This document shows, piece after piece, positions 10,971 to 22,600 of a stretch of DNA of 64,000 nucleotides. The stretch spans positions 69,501-133,500 of the forward strand of contig NC_134507.1 of NCBI RefSeq assembly GCF_027942865.1. Direction: 5' to 3'. Below the pieces are notes generated by a model. It had not been told where the DNA came from. It saw only the letters and a list, made by a program, of their open reading frames with translations, and did not search any database. The stretch comes from Odontesthes bonariensis (lineage: Eukaryota; Chordata; Actinopteri; Atheriniformes; Atherinopsidae). The position numbers and the translations under genes are program-made. The stretch's first letter is position 1, and each line of letters begins with the position of its first letter.

Positions 10971-11355
10971 TTAACCCCTTAACGCCTATTGTCGCATGTA
11001 TGCTACAAACAGTTTGACTCAATCAACCAGCTGAGATAGCATCTTTATTCCCCCAATGCTGGTTAGTCCATAGTCACTACGGACCTAGGAACCTTTATTT
11101 AAATAAATGTAAAAAACAAAAAGGGTGAATAAAAAACATTGTTTTTTCACTGTTGTATTACTGTGTTGTTTTTATCTTATTGTTGACCATTATGCCTGGT
11201 GTCGCAAATTTGCAACATACCAAAAAATCTATTTATTTTTTGTGCAAAAGTGAAATTAATAATCTCAGCATTATTTACCATCTACTTAAAGGCTAAAACA
11301 CACACAAAACATTTTTTTATATACAGCTATTTAAATTCAGGCGTTAAGAGGTTAA
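10971..11355. mobile_element. piggyBac-like MITE, copy 2
   Basis: Same ends and TTAA flanks as copy 1 (10971-10974, 11352-11355). Relative to copy 1 it lacks about 60 bp of the interior following CCTAGGAACC. Both copies are in the same orientation. Confidence 0.8.
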
Positions 11356-11490
11356 TGGACAGGAAAGTTCAGAGAGACAGGAAGCAGGGGGCAGAGAGAG
11401 GGGGAACAGCATGCAGCAAAGGGCCGTCCGATGCGGGACTCGAGCCGGCGCCCGCTCAGCCCACTACGCCCACTACGCCACAGACCCCCC
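11356..11490 (-). mobile_element. tRNA-derived SINE (A and B boxes on minus strand)
   Basis: The minus strand shows TGGCGTAGTGG (A box, 11470-11480) and GGCTCGAGTCC (B box, 11436-11446), the internal RNA polymerase III promoter layout of tRNA-derived SINEs. The related body (GACAGGAAGCAGGGGGCAGA on plus) recurs at 61120-61210, where the B box is the perfect GGTTCGACTCC. Confidence 0.65.
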
Positions 11491-11756
11491 CTGGAGACTT
11501 CTTAAAGGCTCTTTAAGATGATTGAAATAAGACGAGCAGACAGTTTGATCTCAGTCTTGATCTTTTTATACGTGTTACTGTGCACATCAGAGCGACTACA
11601 AGCTCCGCCCAACAACAACTGACAGCAAACAGCACAACAACAACAACAACAGAAACACACAAAGATCAACAGATGGAATTTAAAAGCTACACAGCATGAA
11701 GAACACACTCTGTTACACTGAACCAGGGCCAGAACAAGACCAGTTTATAGGTGTGT

Positions 11757-12025
11757 TTACACCTCTGGATACACCTGAGAGCACCCCTGGATACACCTCT
11801 GGATACACCTGAGAGCACCCCTGGATACACCTCTGGATACACACCTGAGAGCACCCCTGGATACACCTCTGGATACACCTGAGAGCACACCTGGATACAC
11901 CTCTGGATACACCTGAGAGCCACCTGGATACACCTCTGGATACACCTGAGAGGACACCTGGATACACCTAAGAGCCCACCTGGATACACCTCTGGATACA
12001 CCTGAGAGCACACCTGGATACACAC
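11757..12025. repeat. minisatellite of CTGGATACACCT units
   Basis: Alternating CTGGATACACCT and GAGAGCAC blocks give about eight higher-order copies of 35-42 bp. ORFs on the minus strand here are repeat artefacts. Confidence 0.9.
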
Positions 12026-12149
12026 CTGAATGTACGTGTACAAACTTTAAGTGGCTCTGAAAAAGATTCTGCAGATTTTTGGTATTCTAAAGACGTAGGT
12101 GTGCACACCTGTACATACACGTCAGACATGTTGGACGCTGGACTTCAGC

Positions 12150-13165
12150 TGAGCTTCGAGCGGCTGGAGTCAGGAAAACCACCTCTCTCTCCACATCAGC
12201 AAAACTAAGGAGATGATCGTGGACTTTAGGAGGCGGCAGGGGGTGGAGCATGCACCCCTCCACATTAACGGCTCTGAAGTAGAAAAGGTCAGCTGCTTCA
12301 GGTTCCTTGGGGTTAATATCAGCCATGATGTCACATGGTCTGTCCACACGGACAAGGTGGTCAAAGCTGCCCGGAAACGTCTCTTCTTCCTGAGGAGACT
12401 CAAGAAGTTTGGCATGAACCCAGTCATCCTCACCGACTTCTATAGGTGCACTATAGAAAGCATCCTAACTGGCAGCATCTCAGTGTGGTTGGGGAGCTGC
12501 ACAGACATGGACCGTAAGGCCCTACGCAGTGTGGTCCGATCTGCTGAGTGCATCATGGGTAGGAAACTCGCAACCCTTCAGGACATCTACCACACAAGGT
12601 GTCTTCGTAGAGCTGGCAGGATCCTAAAAGACTGCCATCCCCCATCCTTCAGACTGTTCACCATCCCTCAGCCTGTTCACCATCCTTCAGACTGTTCACC
12701 ATGCTGCCTTCTGGTAGGCGGTACAGAAGCATCCGGTCTCGCACCCGCAGAATGGAGAACAGTTTCTATCCTAAGGCCATCAGGCTCCTAAATGGACTAT
12801 AATGCACTCTCATCACTTACATACTTATACTTTATACACTTATACTTTACACACTCGACACTTTACACATGCCTACCTCCTCTGCTGTTTGCACTGCAAC
12901 ATGCAATATTGCACAACATTGTATTTTTTATTTTTCCTTATGTTATAGGTTAGTATAGGTCTTAGATTAGCATAGGCTATCATTGCCTATCTATTGTTAC
13001 TGTCTTGTAAATATTTTTGGTAGAGTACTTATGACATGACATGTTACGGCATGTTATGTCTTGTTATGGTAGCTGCTGTACGGTGTCATGTCCTAAGGAT
13101 TTCAGTGCCCAGTCCGACTCTGTTGTTCTGTGTATCTGACAATAAAAGACTTGACTTGATCGATG
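12150..13165 (+). mobile_element. LINE 3' fragment (CR1/L2/Rex1-type RT C-terminus)
   Basis: A plus-strand frame at 12213-12791 begins with MIVDFRRRQG and carries the conserved RFLGVNISHDVTW, RLFFLRRLKKFGMNP and LQDIYHTRCLRRAGRIL blocks of the RT C-terminal domain in jockey-superfamily LINEs. A frameshift near 12700 disrupts the end. The segment finishes with a TGACAATAAAAGACTTGACT tail. Confidence 0.85.
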
Positions 13166-13186
13166 GCGTTTGGTATCAGATGAAGA

Positions 13187-13336
13187 AAAGCATCAGAACG
13201 CTGAGGGTTGGGGGGGCAGTTAATATGTTTTACAGCTGCATCAGAACGCTGAGGGTTGGGGGGGCAGTTAATATGTTTTACAGCTGCATCAGAACGCTGA
13301 GGGTTGGGGGGGTGCAGTTAATTTGTTTTACAGCTG
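13187..13336. repeat. 54-bp minisatellite, three copies, next to prph2 3' end
   Basis: Three near-identical copies of CATCAGAACGCTGAGGGTTG, a G run and GTTTTACAGCTG, ending about 107 bases from the prph2 stop. It may lie in the prph2 3' UTR. No AATAAA on the minus strand is evident between it and the stop. Confidence 0.85.
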
Positions 13337-13442
13337 CAGGTTCCTGAGGTTTGAAAATAAACTCAACAACATATTTACAAAGCTGTGTGTGTGTGTGCAG
13401 AGGTGTCCGGTTGTTCTCAGTTCTTTGCAGTGGGCGGAGCTC

Positions 13443-13646
13443 TCAGGATGTGGCCTCAGGTGCGTCCGCACCCTCCTCCACCTGGTTGGCCCTCCCCAGC
13501 GTCTTCAGCTTGGTGATCATGTCGGCGAACGTCTCCTTCATGCCCTTCTCCAGCAGCCAGCCTTCGCTCTCACACTCCGGGTTCTCCGGGTCCGCCATCG
13601 TCTCCAGAGAGGTGCTCAGGTACTTCAGCCCCGCCACGTCGGCCGA
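13443..13646 (-). CDS. prph2: prph2 exon 3 (terminal)
   Basis: 204 bp, acceptor TTTGTCTCCACAG, ending TGA. Encodes the cytoplasmic tail with the amphipathic, fusion-promoting region ([14 protein letters not shown]) and the conserved NQVE...GADAPEA end involved in outer-segment targeting. Confidence 0.96.
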   Translation of the reverse strand, partial: SADVAGLKYLSTSLETMADPENPECESEGWLLEKGMKETFADMITKLKTLGRANQVEEGADAPEATS

Positions 13647-16600
13647 CTGTGGAGACAAAAATCTGTTTACCAGCTGGAATGAACGAGCTCCCTTCCTTTA
13701 AAAATACAGATGAGACAATGAACGCTAACAAACTTTAAAGCAGCTTTTGTGTTAGCAGCGAGCGTAACCAAGGTATAACTCTGCTGAAATTAACCCAAAC
13801 CATCAGCAGTAGGGATGGGAATCGAAAACCGGTTCTTGTTGAGAACCGGTTCCCAGTGTTTCAATTCCTTGGAATCGTTTGGCGATTTTGCAAACGATTC
13901 CCTTATCGATTCCAGTGGGCGTGAATGACGTCACCACGCAACATTGCGTGGCGAGTCCGGCGCAGCCAGCAGCCAACAGTACAAACGCTACAAACGCTCG
14001 AAAGTTTGATTACACATCCCTAAAAAAGACGACAACAGGGGAACTTGCAAAGTGAATATTTCACCAAAGAGAGGAAATACTACCAACATGCAATAACTAT
14101 GAATGAATGTCGCGTTTTCCATCTGCTCCTGACTAACGTTGGTGAATCTGAACCCAGCAACGTTAGCATGTCCTCGGCTAACACTGCAGGTCACTAACTA
14201 ACAAACACTGCCTATCATGTTAGCACCATTTGCCTGATTGTAAAAGCTGCTGTTAGTAACGGTTAAGGTTAAATGAATGCCTTCTCAGGCATTACATTTA
14301 GATGAAATCATGAGAGACAGAGCCTGACTGGCTCAGAGCCAGAGGCTGGTGGTACTACCCCCAGTTCACCTCTACCTCCAGCTTCTCCTTTCACCAGAGC
14401 AGGAAGAGTTAAATTACCCAGGCCAGGATAGACCAATGTGGACCTCACTGTTGTTGGGTTTGTGAGGTCATGACTTGTGTTACTTCTAAACTAAACAAAG
14501 TTGATGCTGATCGACCGGTTTGTTATCCTTTTTCTCCAAATGAGAATCGATAAGGGAACCGACAAAGAAGCGAATCGTTAAGCAGAATCGAACATGGAAT
14601 TGGAATCGTAAAAAACTTATAAATTCCCATCCCTAATCAGCAGTCATCAGAGAGGTGATATGGGACAGACCGAAGGCCCTGGGTGATCTATAGATCCAGT
14701 GATTATCATGGTTACCTCACAGACATCCTGGAGTATGGAACCCGTCTGTCTCTGTAAACAACATGTTTTACTGCGGCCACTTGTTGTTGGAATGGGAGGT
14801 TTGGATCTAAAGACTTTTTACGGTTCCAACTTGTTCTGTGGGGCAGCCATGTTGGTTCTTTACCATCAGGCTGGTCCTGTGGGTAATAATGTTCCGCTAA
14901 CAGGGAATGTAGCATTGATGCTAAAGCTTCTAACGTGATGTTTCAGTTGTTGGGATGTAATCAGTTTCAGCTTTGATGATGTGAATGTTGGCCCCCCCAC
15001 TCAGTATCCCCCCCACTGGTGTTCACGCTCCCATAATGAAGCTGATGCTGGTGGATCGTGGTTTTCTGTATCTGATTCAGAGTGAGTGCTCTGTTCAGAC
15101 CAGGATCTCTGTGTCACCTTCATCTGAAGGAAACATAGATCTTAGACCAGATCTAGACAAGAAGAAGTAAAACTCTCAAGTGATAGTTGAAAACAGGTGA
15201 AGTATTCAGATACTTATTGAACATTTCTGGTGGGTAAAAGTAGCAGAAAACACTTCAGAGCTGAATAAGGTCAGCTGGACTTCTTCTTCTTTGGTTCTTG
15301 GTGACGTTTCACCCGTCATCGAAAAGGATTCTTCAGTTTTAAATGAGTTGGTGGAAAGTCCAGTTATCCTTATTCCAGCTCTGAGGACCACCTGACTGGG
15401 ATGAACCATCAGCCCACAGAAACTCCTTCAAACATCTTCTTGGTTTCATTTGTAAGAAAATGTCAGAAACTTCCGGTCCTGGTACTGCCAGCTGGAGTTT
15501 TTAGAGGTTTCAGCAGCAGAACCAAAAGTGGAACCTGATCCTTATGACCTGCGGAACCTGATCCTTAGGACCGGCGGACCGGACTCTGCCTGGAATCATG
15601 ATGACCTCTGATAACTACCACACAGGGAAGGAAACCGGTCCCTAAAAGTAGGCCAGGGCCCGCCTCCCCAGGCCTGAAACCCAATCAGAACCCACGCCGG
15701 GGTCGGAGTACATCAGTTCAGGAAGTCGGTGTAAAGCTGTTCAGGTCAAAGCTGTTGTTCTGACCCAGATAACAGATCCGTTTGGCCTCTCAGGAGGCCT
15801 TCCTCATCACGCTCTTCCCAGAATGCATCCTGCTGCTGCTGGAAGATTAGTAGCTGATCCTCGGTGAGCCTGACCCCCGCTCGGCAGATTAAGGAGGAGG
15901 AAGGTGGTGACATTTCAGACACATTCCAGTTAATGATCAATATTACTGACATCTGTACGCTCAGTGTGTTCGTGGGTTAGGTCTGTGAAAAATGATAAAG
16001 AGGAAGTACAGATAACAGATACAGGAAGTAAACCTTTAACAGCAGGTGCAAAGAGTGAGAACCTGAGAACCAGAGAACCAGAGAACCTGAGGACCAGAGA
16101 ACCAGAGAACCTGAGGACCAGAGAACCAGAGGACCAGAGAACCAGAGAACCTGAGAACCAGAGAACCAGAGAACCAGAGAACCAGAGAACCAGAGAACCT
16201 GAGGACCAGAGAACCAGAGAACCATAGAACCAGAGGACCTGAGGACCAGAGAACCAGAGAACCAGAGAACCAGAGGACCTGAGGACCAGAGAACCTGAGA
16301 ACCTGAGAACCAGAGAACCAGAGAACCAGAGAACCAAAGGACCAGAAAACCAAAGGACCAGAGAACCAGAGAACCAGAGAACCAGAGAACCAGATAACCA
16401 GAGAACCAGAGGACCAGAGGACCAGGGGACCAGGGGACCAGGGAACCAGAGAACCAGAGAACCAGAGGACCAGAGAACCAGAGGACCAGAGGACCAGAGG
16501 ACCAGAGAACCAGAAAACCAGAGGACCAGAGAACCTGAGAACCAGAGAACCAGAGAACCAGAGAACCAGAGAACCAGAGAACCAGAGAACCAGAGAACCA

Positions 16601-19600
16601 GAGAACCAGAGAACCTGAGGACCAGAGAACCAGAGGACCAGAGGACCAGATAACCAGATAACCAGAAAACCAGAAAACCAGAAAACCAGAGGACCAGAGA
16701 ACCAGAGAACCTGAGGACCAGAGAACCAGAGGACCAGAGGACCAGAGAACCAGAGAGCCAGAGAACCTGAGAACCTGAGAACCAGAGAACCAGAGAACCA
16801 GAGAACCAGAGGACCAGAGAACCAGAGAACCTGAGGACCAGAGGACCAGAGAACCTGAGAACCAGAGAACCAGAGAACCAGAGAACCAAAGGACCAGAAA
16901 ACCAAAGGACCAGAGAACCAGAGAACCAGAGAACCAGAGAACCAGAGAACCAGATAACCAGAGAACCAGATAACCAGGGAACCAGAGAACCAGAGAACCA
17001 GAGGACCAGAGAACCAGAGGACCAGAGGACCAGAGGACCAGAGAACCAGAGGACCAGAGGACCAGAGAACCTGAGAACCAGAGAACCAGAAAACCAGAGG
17101 ACCAGAGAACCTGAGAACCAGAGAACCAGAGAACCAGAGAACCAGAGAACCAGAGAACCAGAGGACCAGAGAACCAGAGGACCAGAGAACAATAGGACCA
17201 GAGGACCAGATAACCAGAGAACCAGAAAACATGAGGACCAGAGGACCAGAGGACCAGAGGACCAGAGGACCAGAGGACCAGAGGACCAGAGGACCTGAGG
17301 ACCAGAGAACCAGAGAACCTGAGGACCAGAGAACCAGAGGACCAGAGGACCAGATAACCAGATAACCAGAAAACATGAGGAACAGAAAACCAGAAAACCA
17401 GAAAACCAGAAAACATGAGGACCAGAGGACCAGAGAACCAGAGAACCAGAGAACCAGAGGACCTGAAAACCAGAGAACCAGAGAACCAGAGAACCAGAGA
17501 ACCTGAGGACCAGAGAACCAGAGGACCAGAGGACCAGAGAACCAGAGAGCCAGAGAACCTGAGAACCTGAGAACCTGAGAACCAGAGAATCTGAGAACCA
17601 GAGAACCAGAGAACCAGAGAACCAGAGAACCTGAGGACCAGAGAACCAGAGGACCAGAGGACCAGAGAACCAGAGAGCCAGAGAACCTGAGAACCTGAGA
17701 ACCAGAGAATCTGAGAACCAGATAACCAGATAACCAGAGAACCAGAGGACCAGAGAACCAGAGAACCTGAGGACCAGAGGACCAGAGAACCTGAGAACCA
17801 GAGAACCAGAGAACCAGAGAACCAAAGGACCAGAAAACCAAAGGACCAGAGAACCAGAGAACCAGAGAACCAGAGAACCAGAGAACCAGAGAACCAGATA
17901 ACCAGGGAACCAGAGAACCAGAGAACCAGAGGACCAGAGAACCAGAGGACCAGAGGACCAGAGAACCAGAGGACCAGAGGACCAGAGAACCTGAGAACCA
18001 GAGAACCAGAAAACCAGAGGACCAGAGAACCTGAGAACCAGAGAACCAGAGAACCAGAGAACCAGAGGAGCAGAGGACAAGATAACCAGAGAACCAGAGA
18101 ACCAGAGGACCAGAGGACCAGAGAACCAGAGAACCAGAGAACCAGATAACCAGAGAACCTGAGGACCAGAGAACCAGAGGACCAGAGGACCAGAGAACCA
18201 GAGAGCCAGAGAACCAGAGGACCAGAGGACCAGAGAACCAGAGAACCTGAGAACCTGAGAACCAGAGAATCTGAGAACCAGAGAACCAGATAACCAGAGA
18301 ACCAGAGAACCAGAGGACCAGAGAACCAGAGAACCAGAGGACCAGAGGACCAGATACTCTGAGAACCAGAGAACCTGAGGACCAGAGGACCAGAGAACCT
18401 GAGAACCAGAGAATCTGAGAACCAGAGGACCAGAGAACCAGAGAAACAGAGAACCAGAGGACCAGAGAACCAGAGAACCAGAGAACCTGAGAACCAGAGG
18501 ACCAGAGGACCAGAGGACCAGAGGACCAGAGAACCAGAGAACCAGAGGACCAGAGGACCAGAGGACCAGAGGACCAGAGAACCAGAGGACCAGAGGACCA
18601 GAGGACCAGAGAACCTGAGAACGTGAGAACCTGAGAACCAGAGAACCAGAGGACCAGAGGATTTCGCAGGGCCACCGGTCGGACCACCGGTCGGACCCCC
18701 GGTCGGACCACCGGTCGGACACCCGGTCGGACCACCGGTCGGACCACCGGTCGGACCACCAGTCGGACCCCCGGACCCTTGAACAGTCCAGTTTCAGGAG
18801 TTCTTACCTCCAGGACGATGGTGACGATGAGCAACGCTCCGATGCTGTTCATGATGCTGCTGTAGTAGGAGAAGACGGCCCCCCGGCAGCCCCGGCTCCA
18901 GATGTTGAGCTGTTCGATGCGGTGGTCGTAGTCATAGTGGGCCGTGTTGTTGGTCAGGTGGTGCTGGATGCAGGGCCGCGGGGACCCGGGGTTACAGCAG
19001 CTGAACGGGACGCTGTCCATCAGGTACTTCCCCTCCACGTTACTGAGGACCCGGCTGCAGGACAAAGACATTCTGAGGTCAGACATTCTGAGGTCAGACA
19101 ATCTGAGGTCAGACAATCTGAGGTCAGACATTCTGAGGTCAGACATTCTGAGGTCAGACATTCTGAGGTCAGACAATCTGAGGTCAGACAATCTGAGGTC
19201 AGACAATCTGAGGTCAGACATTCTGAGGTCAGACATTCTGAGGTCAGACAATCTGAGGTCAGACATTCTGAGGTCAGACAATCTGAGGTCAGACAATCTG
19301 AGGTCAGACATTCGGAGGTCAGACAATCTGAGGTCAGACAATCTGAGGTCAGACATTCTGAGGTCAGACAATCTGATCTGGTCCCCCTGAACCCTCTGGA
19401 CCAGGGGTGGGCAATTAATTTCTTCAGGGGTCCGCATGAAAAATCTGAAATGTGTTGGAGGGCCGAACCAGCAATGACTCAAATTTAATATTTAATTTCT
19501 CATTATATTTCTTTTTATAATAAAATATTTAAATCAGATTATTTTGGTAATAAATAAGAATATTTAAATATTTATAAACATGAACAAATTGTGGTTTAGG

Positions 19601-22600
19601 TTGAAGTGAGTTGAAGTGGCATGTGAGTGAGAATATTATGTCTGATTTGGCTTGAAGCTTCAACTTCCTACTGAAGGCCTCGACTGCACTGTACATTTCA
19701 TACACAAAAAGGCCCTTGCTTTGCAGTTTAACATTTAGTTCATCCATCTGAGCAGTCACATCAACAGTAAAAGCAAGATCTGCCAGCCAGTCTGCCTCTG
19801 AAAGCTGAGGGATGGCATGTCCCTTCCTCACACAGAACTCCTGAATCTCCTCTCTCAGGTCCCAGAAGCTCTTCAGCACTTCTCCCAGACTCAGCCACCT
19901 GACGGCTGTGTGGTAGCTTAGGTCACGGTGGTCAGTCTCAGTTTCTAAAAGTGAAACAAACTGTCTATGATTCAGTGCCCTTGATCTGATAAAGTTAACA
20001 GTTTTAGTTACAACATCAACAACGTGATTCACTTGTAACACTGACTTGCATAACACTTCCTGATGTATAATACAATGAAAAAAAGTTCTTTTCTGCCACT
20101 TTGTCCTGGATTCGCTTTAACAGACCAACTTTTTTTCTTGTGAGATTTGGACCCCCATCTGTTGTCACGCCCACCAGTTTGTCCCATTTCAGCCCCACGC
20201 AATCGAGACGTGCATTTACCTCAGCTAAGACATAACTCCCCGTTGTTGTCCCTTTCATACATGTCTGCCAGCTCCTCCGTGATTCTGAAGTCTGCATTGA
20301 TCCCGTGCATGAAGATGAGCAGCTGGGCAGTGCTGGGGCTATAGCTTCCCGCTGCTGGGGCTACAGCTTCCCGCTGCTGGGGCTATAGCTTCCCGCTGCT
20401 GGGGCTACAGCTTCCCGCTGCTGGGGCTACAGCTTCCTGCTGCTCGGGCTACAGCTTCCTGCTGCTCGGGCTATAGCTTCCTGCTGCTTCCTGCTGCTTC
20501 CTGCTGCTCGGGCTATAGCTTCCTGCTGCTTCCCGCTGCTCTGGCTATAGCTTCCCGCTGCTCGGGCTATAGCTTCCCGCTGCTCGGGCTATAGCTTCCT
20601 GTTGCTCTGTCTATAGCTTCCCGCTGCTCGGGCTACAGCTTCCCGCTGCTCGGGCTATAGCTTCCCGCTGCTTCCTGCTGCTCGGGCTACAGCTTCCCGC
20701 TGCTTCCCGCTGCTCGGGCTACAGCTTCCCGCTGCTTCCCGCTCCTCGGGCTATAGCTTCCTGATGCTTCCTGCTGCCGGGGCTATAGCTTCCCGCTGCT
20801 CGGGCAATAGCTTCCTGCTGTTCGGTCTATAGCTTCCTGTTGCTCGGGTTATAGCTTCCTGCTGCTCGGGTTATAGCTTCCTGCTGCTCGGGCTACAGCT
20901 TCCTGTTGCTCGGGCTATAGCTTCCTGATGCTTCCTGCTGCCGGGGCTATAGCTTCCCGCTGCTCGGGCAATAGCTTCCTGCTGTTCGGTCTATAGCTTC
21001 CTGTTGCTCGGGTTATAGCTTCCTGCTGCTCGGGCTATAGCTTCCTGCTGCTCGGGTTATAGCTTCCTGCTGCTCGGGCTATAGCTTCCTGTTGCTCGGG
21101 TTATAGCTTCCTGCTGCTCGGGCTACAGCTTCCCGCTGCTTCCAGCTGCTCGGGCTACAGCTTCCCGCTGCTTCCCGCTGCTCGGGCTACAGCTTCCCGC
21201 TGCTTCCCGCTGCTCGGGCTATAGCTTCCTGCTGCTTCCTGCTGCTGGGGCTATAGCTTCCCGCTGCTCGGGCTATAGCTTCCCGCTGTTCGGTCTATAG
21301 CTTCCTGCTGCTCGGGCTATAGCTTCCTGCTGCTCGGGCTATAGCTTCCTGCTGCTCGGGTTATAGCTTCCTGCTGCTCGGGCTATAGCTTCCTGTTGCT
21401 CGGGTTATAGCTTCCTGCTGCTCGGGCTACAGCTTCCCGCTGCTTCCAGCTGCTCGGGCTACAGCTTCCCGCTGCTTCCCGCTGCTCGGGCTACAGCTTC
21501 CCGCTGCTTCCCGCTGCTCGGGCTATAGCTTCCTGCTGCTTCCTGCTGCTGGGGCTATAGCTTCCCGCTGCTCGGGCTATAGCTTCCCGCTGTTCGGTCT
21601 ATAGCTTCCTGCTGCTCGGGCTATAGCTTCCTGCTGCTCGAGCTATAGCTTCCTGCTGCTTCCTGCTGCTCGGGCTATAGCTTCCCGCTGCTCGGGCTAT
21701 AGCTTCCCGCTGTTCGGTCTATAGCTTCCTGCTGCTCGGGCTATAGCTTCCTGCTGCTCGGGCTATAGCTTCCTGCTGCTTCCTGCTGCTCGGGCTATAG
21801 CTTCCTGCTGCTTCCCGCTGCTCGGGCTATAGCTTCCCGCTGCTCGAGCTATAGCTTCCTGCTGCTTCCTGCTGCTCGGGCTATAGCTTCCTGCTGCTCG
21901 AGCTATAGCTTCCTGCTGCTTCCTGCTGCTCGGGCTATAGCTTCCTGCTGCTTCCCGCTGCTCGGGCTATAGCTTCCCGCTGCTCGGAATATAGCTTCCC
22001 GCTGCTCGGGCTATAGCTTCCTGTTGCTCGGTCTATAGCTTCCCGCTGCTCGGGCTATAGCTTCCTGCTGCTTCCTGCTGCTCGGGCTATAGCTTCCCGC
22101 TGCTCGGGCTATAGCTTCCTGCTGCTTCCTGCTGCTCGGGCTATAGCTTCCCGCTGCTCGGGCTATAGCTTCCTGTTGCTCTGTCTATAGCTTCCCGCTG
22201 CTGGGGCTACAGCTTCCCGCTGCTCGGGCTATACCTTCCTGCTGCTTCCTGCTGCTCGGGCTATAGCTTCCTGCTGCTTCCTGCTGCTCTGGCTATAGCT
22301 TCCCGCTGCTCGGGCTATAGCTTCCTGCTGCTTCCCGCTGCTCTGGCTATAGCTTCCCTCTGCTCGGGCTATAGCTTCCCGCTGCTCGGGCTATAGCTTC
22401 CTGTTGCTCTGGCTATAGCTTCCCGCTGCTCGGGCTACAGCTTCCCGCTGCTCGGACTACAGCTTCCCGGTGCTCGGGCTATAGCTTCCTGCTGCTCGGG
22501 CTATAGCTTCCTGCTGCACGAGCTATAGCTTCCTGCTGCTCGGGCTATAGCTTCCTGCTGCTCGAGCTATAGCTTCCTGCTGCTCGGGTTATAGCTTCCC

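Noticed and set aside
15746-15952. 68-codon minus-strand frame with [18 protein letters not shown]
   Set aside because: Composition is plausible, but there are no flanking exons, no matching splice sites I can justify, and it sits in a prph2 intron.
15930-19482. Very long open reading frames (479, 930 and 1148 codons) on the minus strand, looking like a giant [14 protein letters not shown] membrane protein
   Set aside because: They are translations of the 8-bp array in prph2 intron 2. The longest also runs through prph2 exon 2 only because that exon happens to be in frame. No start, promoter or splice logic supports a gene.
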